Shown: in pieces, positions 50,666 to 61,200 of the stretch
How the letters are laid out: each line of letters starts with the position of its first letter
Position numbering within the stretch: position 1 is the stretch's first letter
Source: Planctomycetota bacterium
Lineage (GTDB): Bacteria; Planctomycetota; Phycisphaerae; Phycisphaerales; UBA1924
Assembly (NCBI GenBank): GCA_023432465.1
Contig: JAEYUO010000034.1
Span: 46,183 to 110,182, forward strand
Length of the DNA stretch: 64,000 bases
Direction: 5' to 3'
Translations under genes and position numbers: made by a program
Notes under the pieces: generated by a model
What the model saw: the letters and a program-made list of their open reading frames with translations, nothing else
Told to the model about the DNA's origin: nothing
Database searches by the model: none

Positions 50666-52420
50666 TCAATACCACCCAAACTCCGGCGTCTGCGACGGCT
50701 TTATCCACGCCTTGTTGAACCTCGCCATCGCATCCTCCGCGCCCTTGCTGTCGCCGCTCTGCTTCAGGGCCTCTGCGAGCCCAAACAGCGACCAGCCGTT
50801 CTCCGGCGTCTTCGCCAGATCCTCACGGAAGATGCGCTCGGCCTCCTTGAATCGCTTCGCGCCCAGCAACACCGCGCCCAGCGTGTGCCGCGTCGGCGCA
50901 TGCCAGTCCGACGGCTCCATGTACGTGAGGGAATCCTCCGCCGACACGGCTTCCGTCAGGAGCGCGACGGCCTGATCCGTCTCTCCCTTCGCCGCCGCGA
51001 TGCGGCCCGAGAGCACCAGGTCCGCGATGCGGAACACATCGCTCGCCGCGTTGACAAGCCCAAAGCTCAGCATTTCTTCCGGTGTTCTCTTCGCTTCCTC
51101 GCGAAGCGCCGCCAGCTCCCGCTCCGCCGCGGCAAGATCTCCCTTGCCCACCTGCGCAAGGCCTCGGGCAAAGTGCCGCATCGCACGTCCATACGTCCAA
51201 TCCGCATCAATCTCCGGCGCGGCGAGCACCGCGTCCCACCTTCCAAGCCTCGCATCGATCATCGCCGGCCACGCCAGCACCAGGCTCATCTGCGGCATCT
51301 CGACGAACAGCTCCGGCGCGCCGCGGCGGTGAAGCTCCGCGCCCGCGGACATCGCCTCGTCCCGGTCCCCCGCGAGCATCCCCGCCCAGCTCAGGAAGTG
51401 AATGTTGTGCGGCGCATACATCGCCGGATACAGCCCCTGCACGCCCGTACTCGCGATGTACGTGTCATCCGCCACGATCGCCCGCCGGTTCACTTCAAGC
51501 GCATCGGCCCATCGACCCGTCCGCACATACGCGTGCGAGGGCATGTGCACCAGGTGCCCCGCGTTGGGCGCAAGCTGGCCCAGCTTGTCCGCCCACCGCA
51601 GCGAGCGCTCCGGCTTCGGCGATGCCTCCGTCGCATGGATGTACAGGTGGATCGCGCCAATGTGGTTCGGGTTGCGCTCCAGCACGCGCTCCAGCGTCGC
51701 CAGGATCTCCTCCGTCCCTTCGTGCGGCGAGCCATCCTTCGCCCACAGATCCCACGGACGCAAATTCATCATCGACTCGCCGAAGAACGTCAATACATCG
51801 TCCTGCGAGCCAAACCGCTCCATCAACCCCCGCATCGCCACCGCATACGCCTTGTCCGCCGCGGCCTGTGTCTCCGGAGAATCCGGCGCGGGCGAGGGGA
51901 ACCGCAGCGCGGTCGCCTCGATCAGCGCCCGCTCCATCTCGCTCGCCCGCGGCGAGAGCGACCTTGCAATTGCGATCGCCTGAGTGCCCGCCTCGTTCTG
52001 TTCCTTCGCCCCCGGCACGTTGTAGTTGGTGCCCAGCGTGTGCGCAATCCCCCAGTAAGCCATCGCGCAGTCAGGGTCGAGCCGCGCCGCCTCGCGGAAA
52101 CTCCGCCGCGCCTCATCGTGGTTGAAGCCGTATACCAGCGCGAGGCCCTGCTCGAAGTACCGCCGGGCCTCCGCGGACGTTGTCGTCAGCCCGACGAACT
52201 TCTGCGTGCCGACTCCCTCCATCAGCCGCGCGGGGATCTTCTCATCCAGCAGCCACCCCGCACCGCACGGCACCGCCGGCCGGGCCTGAGGTTGCTCCGC
52301 GGCGGGCGGCTCCCACATCGACCACCCGATCAGCGTCGCCGTCCCGGCCGTCAACCCTCCCGCCATGAGCAGGCCAGCAGTTCCAGCGATCCATCCCGGC
52401 ACGTTTCGTCGCGTCTTCAT
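50666..52420 (-). CDS. TPR-repeat protein of unknown function, membrane-anchored or secreted
   Basis: 584 aa. A membrane/signal segment (IAGTAGLLMAGGLTAGTATL) is followed by TPR-like helical repeats: YFEQGLALVYGFNHDEARRS, FREAARLDPDCAMAYWGIAH, GAIHLYIHATEASPKPERSL, LVHMPSHAYVRTGRWADALE and KRFKEAERIFREDLAKTPEN. Proteins of this layout (with the GHLVHMPSHAYVRTGRW block) are widespread and exported but uncharacterised. Its 3' end lies 15 bp from the cassette's right arm, and the cassette spares the reading frame. Confidence 0.8.
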   Translation of the reverse strand: MKTRRNVPGWIAGTAGLLMAGGLTAGTATLIGWSMWEPPAAEQPQARPAVPCGAGWLLDEKIPARLMEGVGTQKFVGLTTTSAEARRYFEQGLALVYGFNHDEARRSFREAARLDPDCAMAYWGIAHTLGTNYNVPGAKEQNEAGTQAIAIARSLSPRASEMERALIEATALRFPSPAPDSPETQAAADKAYAVAMRGLMERFGSQDDVLTFFGESMMNLRPWDLWAKDGSPHEGTEEILATLERVLERNPNHIGAIHLYIHATEASPKPERSLRWADKLGQLAPNAGHLVHMPSHAYVRTGRWADALEVNRRAIVADDTYIASTGVQGLYPAMYAPHNIHFLSWAGMLAGDRDEAMSAGAELHRRGAPELFVEMPQMSLVLAWPAMIDARLGRWDAVLAAPEIDADWTYGRAMRHFARGLAQVGKGDLAAAERELAALREEAKRTPEEMLSFGLVNAASDVFRIADLVLSGRIAAAKGETDQAVALLTEAVSAEDSLTYMEPSDWHAPTRHTLGAVLLGAKRFKEAERIFREDLAKTPENGWSLFGLAEALKQSGDSKGAEDAMARFNKAWIKPSQTPEFGWY

Positions 52421-52688
52421 GGGTTTCTCCTGACGTCGGATTCATAGCCGGTGTCGCCTCGCGGTACACCTTGAATCGCTTGACTACTGGTCAACCCCTG
52501 CACGAGTTGTTCTGCACGCGCGGAGTTCCAGAATCTCGGTCGGCTGAGGCAAAAACCCCTGAATCTCCGATACGAACCAAGGCACCCGACGGGACCAACA
52601 CCCGGTCATGTGCCTTGATTGTGGTTTCCTGCTCGCGGCCACGATTGCTGAGAGTTTGGGCAATGCGCTCACTCAAACGGGGCTGAAT

Positions 52689-54620
52689 ATGTGGCACTCC
52701 ATTCGGGCATGCACCGTCCTGGCTTCATGCGGGACCATCTTGGCGACAGCTCCCGCCGCCGCCCAATGCAACGTCTACCGCATCGGCGTGCCGGACTTTG
52801 ATCAGCATCGCGCCGGCCTCCCCGGCGGCGGCGCGTGCTTCTGCGCCCCCACCGCCGCATCCAACTGGTTCGCGTTCATCGCCAACAACGGATACCCCGA
52901 CGTCTTCCTCGGACCGCAGGACTGGCAGGCCGCGGCCAGCTACGCGGATGCCACCGCACTCATCTACGGCGTTGGTATCGCCATGAACACTTCGGACGGC
53001 ACAGACCCTGATGAGGGCGGCCCACTCCCCCCCAATCCATGCACCACCACGTTCGCGGGTTTCCGCAACGGCGCAACCGCCTGGCTCGACTCCGTCGAAC
53101 CCGGCCGCTTCATTGTCTCCACAGTCGCATCAAACGGCGCGGACACGATCTCGCCCGCGGAACTTTCCGCGCTGCTCTCTTTCGGCGCGCTCCCGGCCGT
53201 CTCCTATCGCGGCTTTGCGTACTTCCCCCCAAACCCGACGTTTGGCCTCCCCGCGCGCTGGGTGCTCCAGCCCGCCGGCCACGTTGTGTCCATGACGCGC
53301 GTGACGGGCGAGTGCACTTCCTCGCCGCGGATCTGGTATCGCGACCCCGCTGGCTCGACCGGTGAGAACACCTCTCAATCTCCTTTCGTCACCCACTACT
53401 CTGACCTCCTCGCCGTCCCCGGCTTCTACGCGCCGGATGCCGACAGCCCGCCCGTCTTCCGCACCATGTGGCTCATGGCCGATGTCAGCAGCACCAACAT
53501 GCTCAACGCGGTACTCTCGATCGCTCCCGTGCATGGACTCTGGGCGCAACCCGATTCGGGTGAGGTTGTTCTGGGTGGGATGTGGAACCCGGGCACCCTC
53601 GCCATCCAGCCCCCCGCGACCCACGTGCTCTCCGGCGCGACTGGCATCGTTTCCCTGCGGATGTCGCCGCGATTCGGTCAGGCCCTGATCGTCTATCTCG
53701 ACTCCGCCGGCGCTACCCGCATCGGCCGCTTGGAACTGCACTCATCGGCGCTCGTGCCGCTCGGGGCGATCACCTTGCCCGGCCCATTCGTCTTTACACG
53801 CTCCGGCCGAGTCATCGGCCTTGAGGAGGGCAATCGCCTGATCTACGCAGACATCGGCGGCACATCGCTCGTCCGCTCCAAGGCCATCACGCTCACACGC
53901 TCCCCCGTCGCCATCGCCGCGGATGATGCCGCCGGACAGGCGATCCTGCTTCTTCCTGCCGTCCCGGAAAGCCCCGCCGCGGCCATTCAACGCGCGGACG
54001 ACGCCACGCTCGTTCTGCACGCACCCGAAGACCTTCCCGAGGGCGTTGCTGTCGATGCCAACTCCTCTATCGCGTTTGATGCCGGCGCCGATGTCCTCTA
54101 CCTCGCCACGAGCACACCCGGCGCGGCCGCGCCCCTCCTCCGCATCACCCGCGCCCCCTCTTCCGGCCAGTTCATTGCCCAGCCCATCATCCATCCTCAC
54201 ATTGTCGAGCCCCGCGCCATCCAGACCACGCATCGCGGCACGATTGTGTTCGAGTCACAGGGCATCTGCCGCACACTGAAGTTCAATCCCACGCTGGGAC
54301 AATGGGTCCCTGACACCGACCACCCCCTCGCCGGCCAGAGCATCGCGCCGATCTTCGATCTCGCCACCTCGCGCACGGTCACCGACTCGCTCGACCCGGA
54401 TGGCGAGTTCGACAACCTGCTCACGGTCGATTCCGGGCCAGGCATCCCGGACTGCATCGCCGACTTCAACAACAACGGCGTCGTGCAGGTCACGGACATC
54501 TTCGCCTTCCTGTCGGCGTGGTTTACCTCCGACCTCACCGCCGATGTGGACCTCGACGGCGACACCGATGTTCCGGACATTTTCGGCTTCCTCGCGATCT
54601 GGTTTGCCGGGTGCGGCTGA
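52689..54620 (+). CDS. Secreted dockerin-tailed protein with C39-like N-terminal domain
   Basis: 643 aa from the ATG at 52689; signal peptide (LASCGTILATAPAAAQ). Residues ~30-210 resemble a papain-like C39-type domain: GVPDFDQHRAGLPGGGACFC then APTAASNWFAFIANNG, with candidate nucleophile C52 and a His near 197 (PAGHVVSMTR). Residues ~270-560 look like a beta-propeller or repeated beta-sheet region. From about 588 comes a two-part GC-type dockerin: CIADFNNNGVVQVTDIFAFL, then DVPDIFGFLAIWFAGCG. A peptidase or peptidase-like role on secreted substrates is possible but not shown. A 268-bp leader region is shared with the divergent TPR gene. Confidence 0.8.
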   Translation: MWHSIRACTVLASCGTILATAPAAAQCNVYRIGVPDFDQHRAGLPGGGACFCAPTAASNWFAFIANNGYPDVFLGPQDWQAAASYADATALIYGVGIAMNTSDGTDPDEGGPLPPNPCTTTFAGFRNGATAWLDSVEPGRFIVSTVASNGADTISPAELSALLSFGALPAVSYRGFAYFPPNPTFGLPARWVLQPAGHVVSMTRVTGECTSSPRIWYRDPAGSTGENTSQSPFVTHYSDLLAVPGFYAPDADSPPVFRTMWLMADVSSTNMLNAVLSIAPVHGLWAQPDSGEVVLGGMWNPGTLAIQPPATHVLSGATGIVSLRMSPRFGQALIVYLDSAGATRIGRLELHSSALVPLGAITLPGPFVFTRSGRVIGLEEGNRLIYADIGGTSLVRSKAITLTRSPVAIAADDAAGQAILLLPAVPESPAAAIQRADDATLVLHAPEDLPEGVAVDANSSIAFDAGADVLYLATSTPGAAAPLLRITRAPSSGQFIAQPIIHPHIVEPRAIQTTHRGTIVFESQGICRTLKFNPTLGQWVPDTDHPLAGQSIAPIFDLATSRTVTDSLDPDGEFDNLLTVDSGPGIPDCIADFNNNGVVQVTDIFAFLSAWFTSDLTADVDLDGDTDVPDIFGFLAIWFAGCG

Positions 54621-54798
54621 CGAGTTTCACTCCAAGATGAAACGGGTTCTGTGCTGCACCGCATGGTTGTGGCTGACAACCACCACTGGCTGTTCTCAGC
54701 CAATCCTGCCGGGCAGCGGGAAATCTCGCCCCTGAGACGAGCTTTTCATCGCTGGCATGAAGGTTGCAATCGGGCTTCCTCCACACCAAGGAGGCCCC

Positions 54799-57700
54799 AT
54801 GTCCGTGCACCCGATTCATCGAATGTTCTGGCCGATCGCTGCGGCGATCGCACTCCTCAGCGGTGTTCCCGTCAGCCGGGCGTGGTCCCAGGCGAACTAC
54901 TCCGAATCGTTCCAAGGCGTGGGTGATGGTGAGAGCGGAATCGGCGGACCGAGCACACTTTCCAGCCGCGGCTGGATCTTCCGGAACCAGAGCCGTGGCG
55001 GACCCGGCATCTCGCCGTACTGGACAGAGTTCGCAGGTTGGGGGCAATCTGGATCGGGCCTCGGGCATGGGGGCTTTGCCGTCTGGCAGAACAACCAGAG
55101 CAAAATCTCGGCATGGGCGCTGCTTCCGGCGATCCCGGACCAGGTCGCGGGCGACCCGCTGAGCATCTGGACGAGCGGCTCGCAGAACTCATTCGGCGAG
55201 AACCCGGCGACGCTGGAGATCCGGTACTCGCCGACTGGCGGCACGAGCACGGGGACCGGAGAGAACGCGGTAGGTGACTTCACGCAGGTCCTGGCGACCG
55301 CGAGCGGCCCGCACGCGTGGACGCAACGCCTGGTCACACTGCCGGGGAACGGGCGCATCGCGCTGCGGCTTGTGATGGGCCCGGGATCAAGCTCGCAGGT
55401 GTTCGGCGGCACCATGCTTATCGACTCGCTGCAGGTCGGCAACCCCCCGCCGCCGCCTCACCCGATGCCCGCGGCGGGGCAGACGGTGCACTGGACGATG
55501 GCGCACAGCCCGGTGCAGATCGCGCGGAACGGGGCGGGTCAGAGCCCGATTCTCGTCGCGGGCGGGACGGTGATCGTCGATCCGGGGGTCGAGGTGCGGT
55601 TCGCGAGCGGGGCCCAGCTCGAAGTGCGGGGCACAATCGAGCTTGCCGGCACAGCAGCGCAGCCGGTGCGACTGCGCGGGCCGGGATCACCGGTTGTGCA
55701 GAACGGCGGCCTCCTCTCAGGTCTTCATGTCGATGTGCAGAGCTTCACGGATGTGACAGCGGGCGGGAAAGTTGTATATGTGGACTCCGCGTTCACGGAC
55801 CCGTCGGTGCCGACGGGGTTCTCGTACGACAGCGCGGGAGACATCGGCCAGCGGTTCTTCGGCGGCGACCTCTCGACGCAGCGGCAGATCGTCTCTCTCA
55901 CGCGCTGCACCTTCGGGCAGGGATGCAGCATCGCGCTGCAGCGTGGCTGGCTCGCCGCACGCGACTGCTCTTTCTTCCGAGGCGGACAGGTCCATGTTGG
56001 GAATGACCCTGTTGGTGGCGAGGCGATGATGGTCTGGGGGAGCGCGATCCTCGAGAACGTCACGGTCCAGGAGGCGTACATCGACGTCTTCATGGACAAG
56101 AAGCAGCGCCGCTTCATTGGCGATGTGAGCGTGACGGGGAACGCACGCGGGCCGGGTATCCGTCTTCAGGGCGGCGCTTCATACCTCATCGAGGACTCGG
56201 TGACATTGCAGGGCAACAAGTGGCCGGTCAACATCGGGCGCAACTCGGCCGGCATTCTGCCGGGGAGCGTGCTGCCTGCGACGGGCAATGAGTTCAACGA
56301 GGTCCCGGACACCGACGATGCCGCGCCCATGGACGAGGACGTCGTCTGGGCCAATGCGGGGATCCCGTATGCAGTGACGGAGAACAACACAACGCACGGT
56401 CGGATCACGATCCTGCCGGGCGTGACGGTGAAGATCGCTCAGGATGTATCGTTCTTCTTCGATACCGACAGCCACGGGGTCGCCGGGCCCATCTTTCTCG
56501 GCGAGCCGGAGCAGCCGATCTTGTTCACGTCCTACGAGCCGGGAACGCAGTGGTACAGCCTCGCGGTCGGCAACGTGAAGTGGTTCGGGGCGCGCTGGGA
56601 CTGGTGCATCTTCGAGCACTCGCGGTTCGGCGTGGGGTTCCACGGGATGCCGCTGTCGATCGACAACTCGATCTTCCGCAACAACCACCGCGCGGTGTGG
56701 ACCGGCAGCTACTTCTCGCCGCGGAAGTGCACGTTCGAGAACAACGTGTACTCGATCACCGGCGAAGACTTCGCGCCTAACCACACGATCGGGGGCTTCC
56801 TCAACGCGAATCATCCGGCGAACCCGAACAGTTTCATCAACAACAACGGGACGCCGGACCCCGACTACTTCTTCAACACGTTCCTGCCCGACGGCGGGCT
56901 GATCGCGCGGGCGACGCACAACAGCCTCGAGAACACCGACAGCGACGTGCGCAACAACTGGTGGGGCACGCCGACCGGGCCCAGTGAGCACCGCAACCCC
57001 GGAGGTCAGGGCGATGCGGTCTTCTTCGGTCTGCATGCCGGCGGGTACCTGCTTCCCTTCCTCACCGAGCCACCCACGAGCAATCCGCCTCCGGTCGTAC
57101 GCTTCGTGACGCCCCACCAGGAGGCGGTGCCGGGGGAGAAGTACGTCGTGCAGTGGACGGCGCGTGATGACGGGTCGATCACGGCGCAGCGGGTGTACTA
57201 CTCGCCGGACTCGAACACGGATCACCAGATGCAACTGCTCGCCGAGATTCCAGCGTCGGCGCGCTCTTACGAGTTCACGGTGCCATCGATCGGGACGCCG
57301 CCGAACGGCGCCGACCAGTTCCTGCGTGTGGTGGCGGTCGATGACCTCGGGCAGGAAGGGATCGCGGACCTTCCGATGAAGATTACGAACCCCGCGCCCT
57401 TCACCGGAACCCTGACGCCCGACCCGGCGGTGGCGGGCGAGCATCGTCCGGGCGAGTTGCTCCCGGCGTGCGCGGCGTACAGCGGCGTGGTGGGGTCGGT
57501 GTATGTCGCGCTGGAGTTCGACAACGATGAGACCAGCCAATCGCTTGGCGGCGCATTTGTAGAGAACGGCCTGATGTGCAACATCCTCGGTGCGGCGATG
57601 CCCGACATCAGCACCGACCGTGCCCGCTTCCGCTTCGACGCGACGGGGACGCTGAACCAGGTGAAGAGCTTCTATAGCCCGTGGTTCTCAATTCGTCCTG

Positions 57701-58200
57701 ACCCGCTGCTGGGCGATGCCGCACCGCAGGTCTCGCTCACAAGCAACCACACTGGTCAGTCCTACGCCGGCGGCGCGGTCGTCAACATCGCCTGGACCGC
57801 CTCCGATGATGAAGCTCTCCGCTCCTTCGACATCCGCGCCTCTTACGACGGCGGCACGCGATGGATGATCGTCGCCCGCGACCTCCCCGCCGATGCCCGC
57901 TCGTACGCCTGGCGTCTGCACGATTCGCAGGGCATTCCGCAGGTCAAGCTGCGCGTCGTCGCCAAGGACCGCCGCTTCCAGAACTCGTCGGCCGAATCGG
58001 GCGAGTTTGAAATCACGCAGGGCGGCTTCACCGGCTGTGTTGTGGATCTGAACGACTCCGGCTCGGCCGATGTCCCCGACATCTTCTCTTTCCTGTCGAT
58101 GTGGTTTGCGAGCGATGCCGCGGCAGACTTCGACGGCAACGGCACGATCGCCGTGCCGGACATCTTCGCGTTCCTCGGTGCGTGGTTTGTCGGCTGTTGA
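54799..58200 (+). CDS. Secreted dockerin-tailed protein, choice-of-anchor-J plus beta-helix
   Basis: 1133 aa. AAGGAGG is placed before the ATG at 54799, which also gives the signal peptide (FWPIAAAIALLSGVPVSRAW). Residues ~35-215 form a choice-of-anchor J-like jelly roll (GWIFRNQSRGGPGISPYWTE, PTGGTSTGTGENAVGDFTQV). A right-handed parallel beta-helix follows (~230-760: GTVIVDPGVEVRFASGAQLE, ILPGVTVKIAQDVSFFFDTD, NNWWGTPTGPSEH). Two beta-sandwich domains precede the dockerin at about 1079 (CVVDLNDSGSADVPDIFSFL ... WFVGC). It is a tandem paralogue of the next gene. The beta-helix suggests a surface or polysaccharide-binding role. Confidence 0.86.
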   Translation: MSVHPIHRMFWPIAAAIALLSGVPVSRAWSQANYSESFQGVGDGESGIGGPSTLSSRGWIFRNQSRGGPGISPYWTEFAGWGQSGSGLGHGGFAVWQNNQSKISAWALLPAIPDQVAGDPLSIWTSGSQNSFGENPATLEIRYSPTGGTSTGTGENAVGDFTQVLATASGPHAWTQRLVTLPGNGRIALRLVMGPGSSSQVFGGTMLIDSLQVGNPPPPPHPMPAAGQTVHWTMAHSPVQIARNGAGQSPILVAGGTVIVDPGVEVRFASGAQLEVRGTIELAGTAAQPVRLRGPGSPVVQNGGLLSGLHVDVQSFTDVTAGGKVVYVDSAFTDPSVPTGFSYDSAGDIGQRFFGGDLSTQRQIVSLTRCTFGQGCSIALQRGWLAARDCSFFRGGQVHVGNDPVGGEAMMVWGSAILENVTVQEAYIDVFMDKKQRRFIGDVSVTGNARGPGIRLQGGASYLIEDSVTLQGNKWPVNIGRNSAGILPGSVLPATGNEFNEVPDTDDAAPMDEDVVWANAGIPYAVTENNTTHGRITILPGVTVKIAQDVSFFFDTDSHGVAGPIFLGEPEQPILFTSYEPGTQWYSLAVGNVKWFGARWDWCIFEHSRFGVGFHGMPLSIDNSIFRNNHRAVWTGSYFSPRKCTFENNVYSITGEDFAPNHTIGGFLNANHPANPNSFINNNGTPDPDYFFNTFLPDGGLIARATHNSLENTDSDVRNNWWGTPTGPSEHRNPGGQGDAVFFGLHAGGYLLPFLTEPPTSNPPPVVRFVTPHQEAVPGEKYVVQWTARDDGSITAQRVYYSPDSNTDHQMQLLAEIPASARSYEFTVPSIGTPPNGADQFLRVVAVDDLGQEGIADLPMKITNPAPFTGTLTPDPAVAGEHRPGELLPACAAYSGVVGSVYVALEFDNDETSQSLGGAFVENGLMCNILGAAMPDISTDRARFRFDATGTLNQVKSFYSPWFSIRPDPLLGDAAPQVSLTSNHTGQSYAGGAVVNIAWTASDDEALRSFDIRASYDGGTRWMIVARDLPADARSYAWRLHDSQGIPQVKLRVVAKDRRFQNSSAESGEFEITQGGFTGCVVDLNDSGSADVPDIFSFLSMWFASDAAADFDGNGTIAVPDIFAFLGAWFVGC

Positions 58201-58244
58201 ACCGCGTCCCGACGAATGGGTACATTGAGACAAGGAGAACCCTG

Positions 58245-61200
58245 ATGTTCCACCGCACACGAAGCGCCTCGCTCGGCATGCTCGCGGTGCTCAGCGCCAC
58301 CGCAGCCCACGCACAGTCGTACCGGCTGCAGGAGAGCTTTGATTCCGTCGGCTCTGTCGCACCCGGTCAGAACGGACCATCGGGCCTGATTCAGCGCGGC
58401 TGGATCTTCCGGAACCAGAGTTCGCCCGGGGCGAGCACCCCCGCGTGGGCAGCGAACGGCGTCGCCGGCTTCGGGCTTTCGGGCGGCTATCTCAGCGGCA
58501 CCACCACCTGCGCGGGGCAGTTCGCCAACTTCAGCTCATGGGCGATTCTGCCGGATGTCCCCGGGCTGACCGCGGGCGATCTCTTCACGCTCTGGGTGCT
58601 CGATGGCGCGTACGGCGCGGTTCCGACGCACATCGATATCCGGCGTTCGCCGACCGGCGGCACGAGCACCGGCAGTGGACCAACGGGCGTGGGCGACTTC
58701 ACGGAGGTCCTGTTCACCGGCGAGCTCCCGCTGATCTCCGGCGCGTTTGAGTATGTCCCCGTGCAGCTCACCGTGCCCGGCCCGGGCCGCATTGCGGTGC
58801 GGTTCCATGCGCCGTTCGTCTCGAACTTCCCTTCGTTCGCATCGCTGCATCTCGACGAGCTGACCATCGGCGATGCGCCCCCGCCGCCCTGCGAGCTTGT
58901 CATTCCCGGTCCGGGCGAGACTGCGGTATGGACCGCCGCGGCGGGGCCATACGAGATCTGCACTTCGCTCAGCGTCCCCGAGGGCGCAACACTCGTGATC
59001 GAAGCCGGCTCGCAGGTGAGCTTTGTGCACGGGCACGATCTTCAGATCGAGGGCACGTTGATCGTGCAGGGGACTGTCTCGCAGCCGGTCGTGCTTGATG
59101 GAGACAACGTGACCGGGCTCGACATTCGCGGCGATGTGGAGATGACCTACGCCCAGATCGACTGCTGGGTGGGCTTTCGGGACGGCGGCGGCGCAAGCAT
59201 GACCGACTGTGTACTGAGCGCGGATGCGTGGCTGGGCGCATCGACCGCGGACACGGCCCTGACAATGCTCCGCTGCGATGTGCACTCGCTGGTCTTCTCC
59301 GGCGCTGGTGCGGACAACTACACCGATGTCCGGTTCCTCAACCCCGCGGGCAATGTGAAGCTCGGTCGCATCGCGCGAGTCACGGGCGTCGAGTCCGTGG
59401 CGCCGATCGAGTACACCCTCAACGGCCAGACGCGGCTCATCGAGAATGTCGAAGTGACCGGTGTCGCCGGCCCGGCGATCACCATCGGCTCTTCGCAGTC
59501 GGGCACGGCCGATGTAATGCTCGATGAATCGAACACGCTCATCGGCAACGAGTATCCGATTTACATTCGCACCAGCGGCCTGCACCCGGGCAGCGTGATC
59601 CCGACGACCGGCAACATCCACGACGCCGTTCGCGCGCCCTTTGCGCTCGGCTCGACCACCGATGTGCGTTCCCTCGCCGCGCTCCCCGATGTCGGCGTGC
59701 CCTACCACGTTCTCGACGATGCCCAGCTCAGCGGCCGCGTGGATTTCGAACCCGGCACGGTCTTCCGCCTCGCGGCCGGAGCGGCCATCGACAACCGCAA
59801 CGACAACGGCTCGCACCCGCAGATCCGCGGCCTTCCAGGCAATCCCATCCGCTTTGCGCGTCTCGACCCATCGCAGCCCTGGGCGGTGCTCAGCTCGACG
59901 CTCGGGATCAACCTCTGGGAGCATCTGGAGATCGACGGCGCAGGCGTCGGCGCGGCCGCGACCGGTTCGTACATCCACCTGCGCGACTGTCAAGTCTCCG
60001 GCACCGGCATCGGCGCCAAGCCCGGCAACCGCGGCATCATCTATGGCTCGGGCAACACGTTCCTGAACAACGAGATCGGCGTCCATTGCGACACGTCCAT
60101 CGAAGCGTGGGGCAGTGTCTCGGGCATCCGATTCGACGGCACAGAGCGGCCCAACAGCTTTCTGGGCAACACGCTGGCGGCCTATTGCCCGCCCAACCCG
60201 CTGGGGCCGGCGGCGGAAGACATGGAGATGCAGAACAACTGGTGGGGCGATGCCACCGGCCCGCACGAGCCGCTGTTCTATCCGGAGGGCCAGGGCGACC
60301 CGGTGCACTACCCGGTGCTCTACAACCCCTGGCGGACTCAGCCGCCGACACAGAATCAGCGTCCCATTGTGCGGCTCATCACCCGCGTGCACCCTGTTGC
60401 GCTGCCCGGCGACCGGATCTTCCTCGAGTGGGACGCTGCGGACGATGTCGGCATCACGCACTTTGATATCGAGATGCTTGTGCCCCCCGTCATCGAGAAC
60501 GAGCCATACTGGATGCCCCTTGCCGTGAACCTCACCGGCGATACCCGGCGCGCCGAGATCACCGTGCCGCAGCGTCCGTCCGGCAGCCCCAAGCAGGCGC
60601 TCTTCCGCATCCACGCCTTCGATGCCGACGGGCAGATCGGCCTTGAGTACTTCGTGCTGCTCGTGCCGGATCAGCCGCCTCCCGGCACGGTTGTGTTTCA
60701 CACCGACCTCACGCAGCCGCTGGTTTATGACGGTCTCTCCGACTTGTGCTACACGGCCTTCCAGCCCGAGGGTGGCGGGTTCCCCAAGCTCTACTTTGAC
60801 CTTGATGCCGACATGCGGACGCTCTACACCCGCGGCATCCCGCTCGGCGACATGACGTGCATCGATGCAGCCGTCACGATGCCTATGGCCAGCACCGACC
60901 GCGCACGCTTCATGATCCGCTTCGAGGGCAACAACAACGACGATTACTTCTACTTCTCCGACTACTTCTCGATCCGTCCCGATGCACGCCTCGGCGATGC
61001 GCCGCCGTCGATCCAGATCGTCTCGCCGACAGCGGGTCAGTCCTTCACCGGCGGCGGTGTGATCCCCATCAGGTGGACCGCCTCCGATGACGACTTCGTG
61101 CGCGAGTACCGCGTGCAGGTCTCGCTCAACAGCGGATACACCTACCACACCATCGCCGATCGCATCCCCGCCCCCGCACTCGGCTTCGACTGGCGACTCC

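Noticed and set aside
58536..61148. 870-codon open frame on the minus strand
   Set aside because: Antisense shadow of the beta-helix dockerin gene; Arg/Val/Gly-rich with no domain features.
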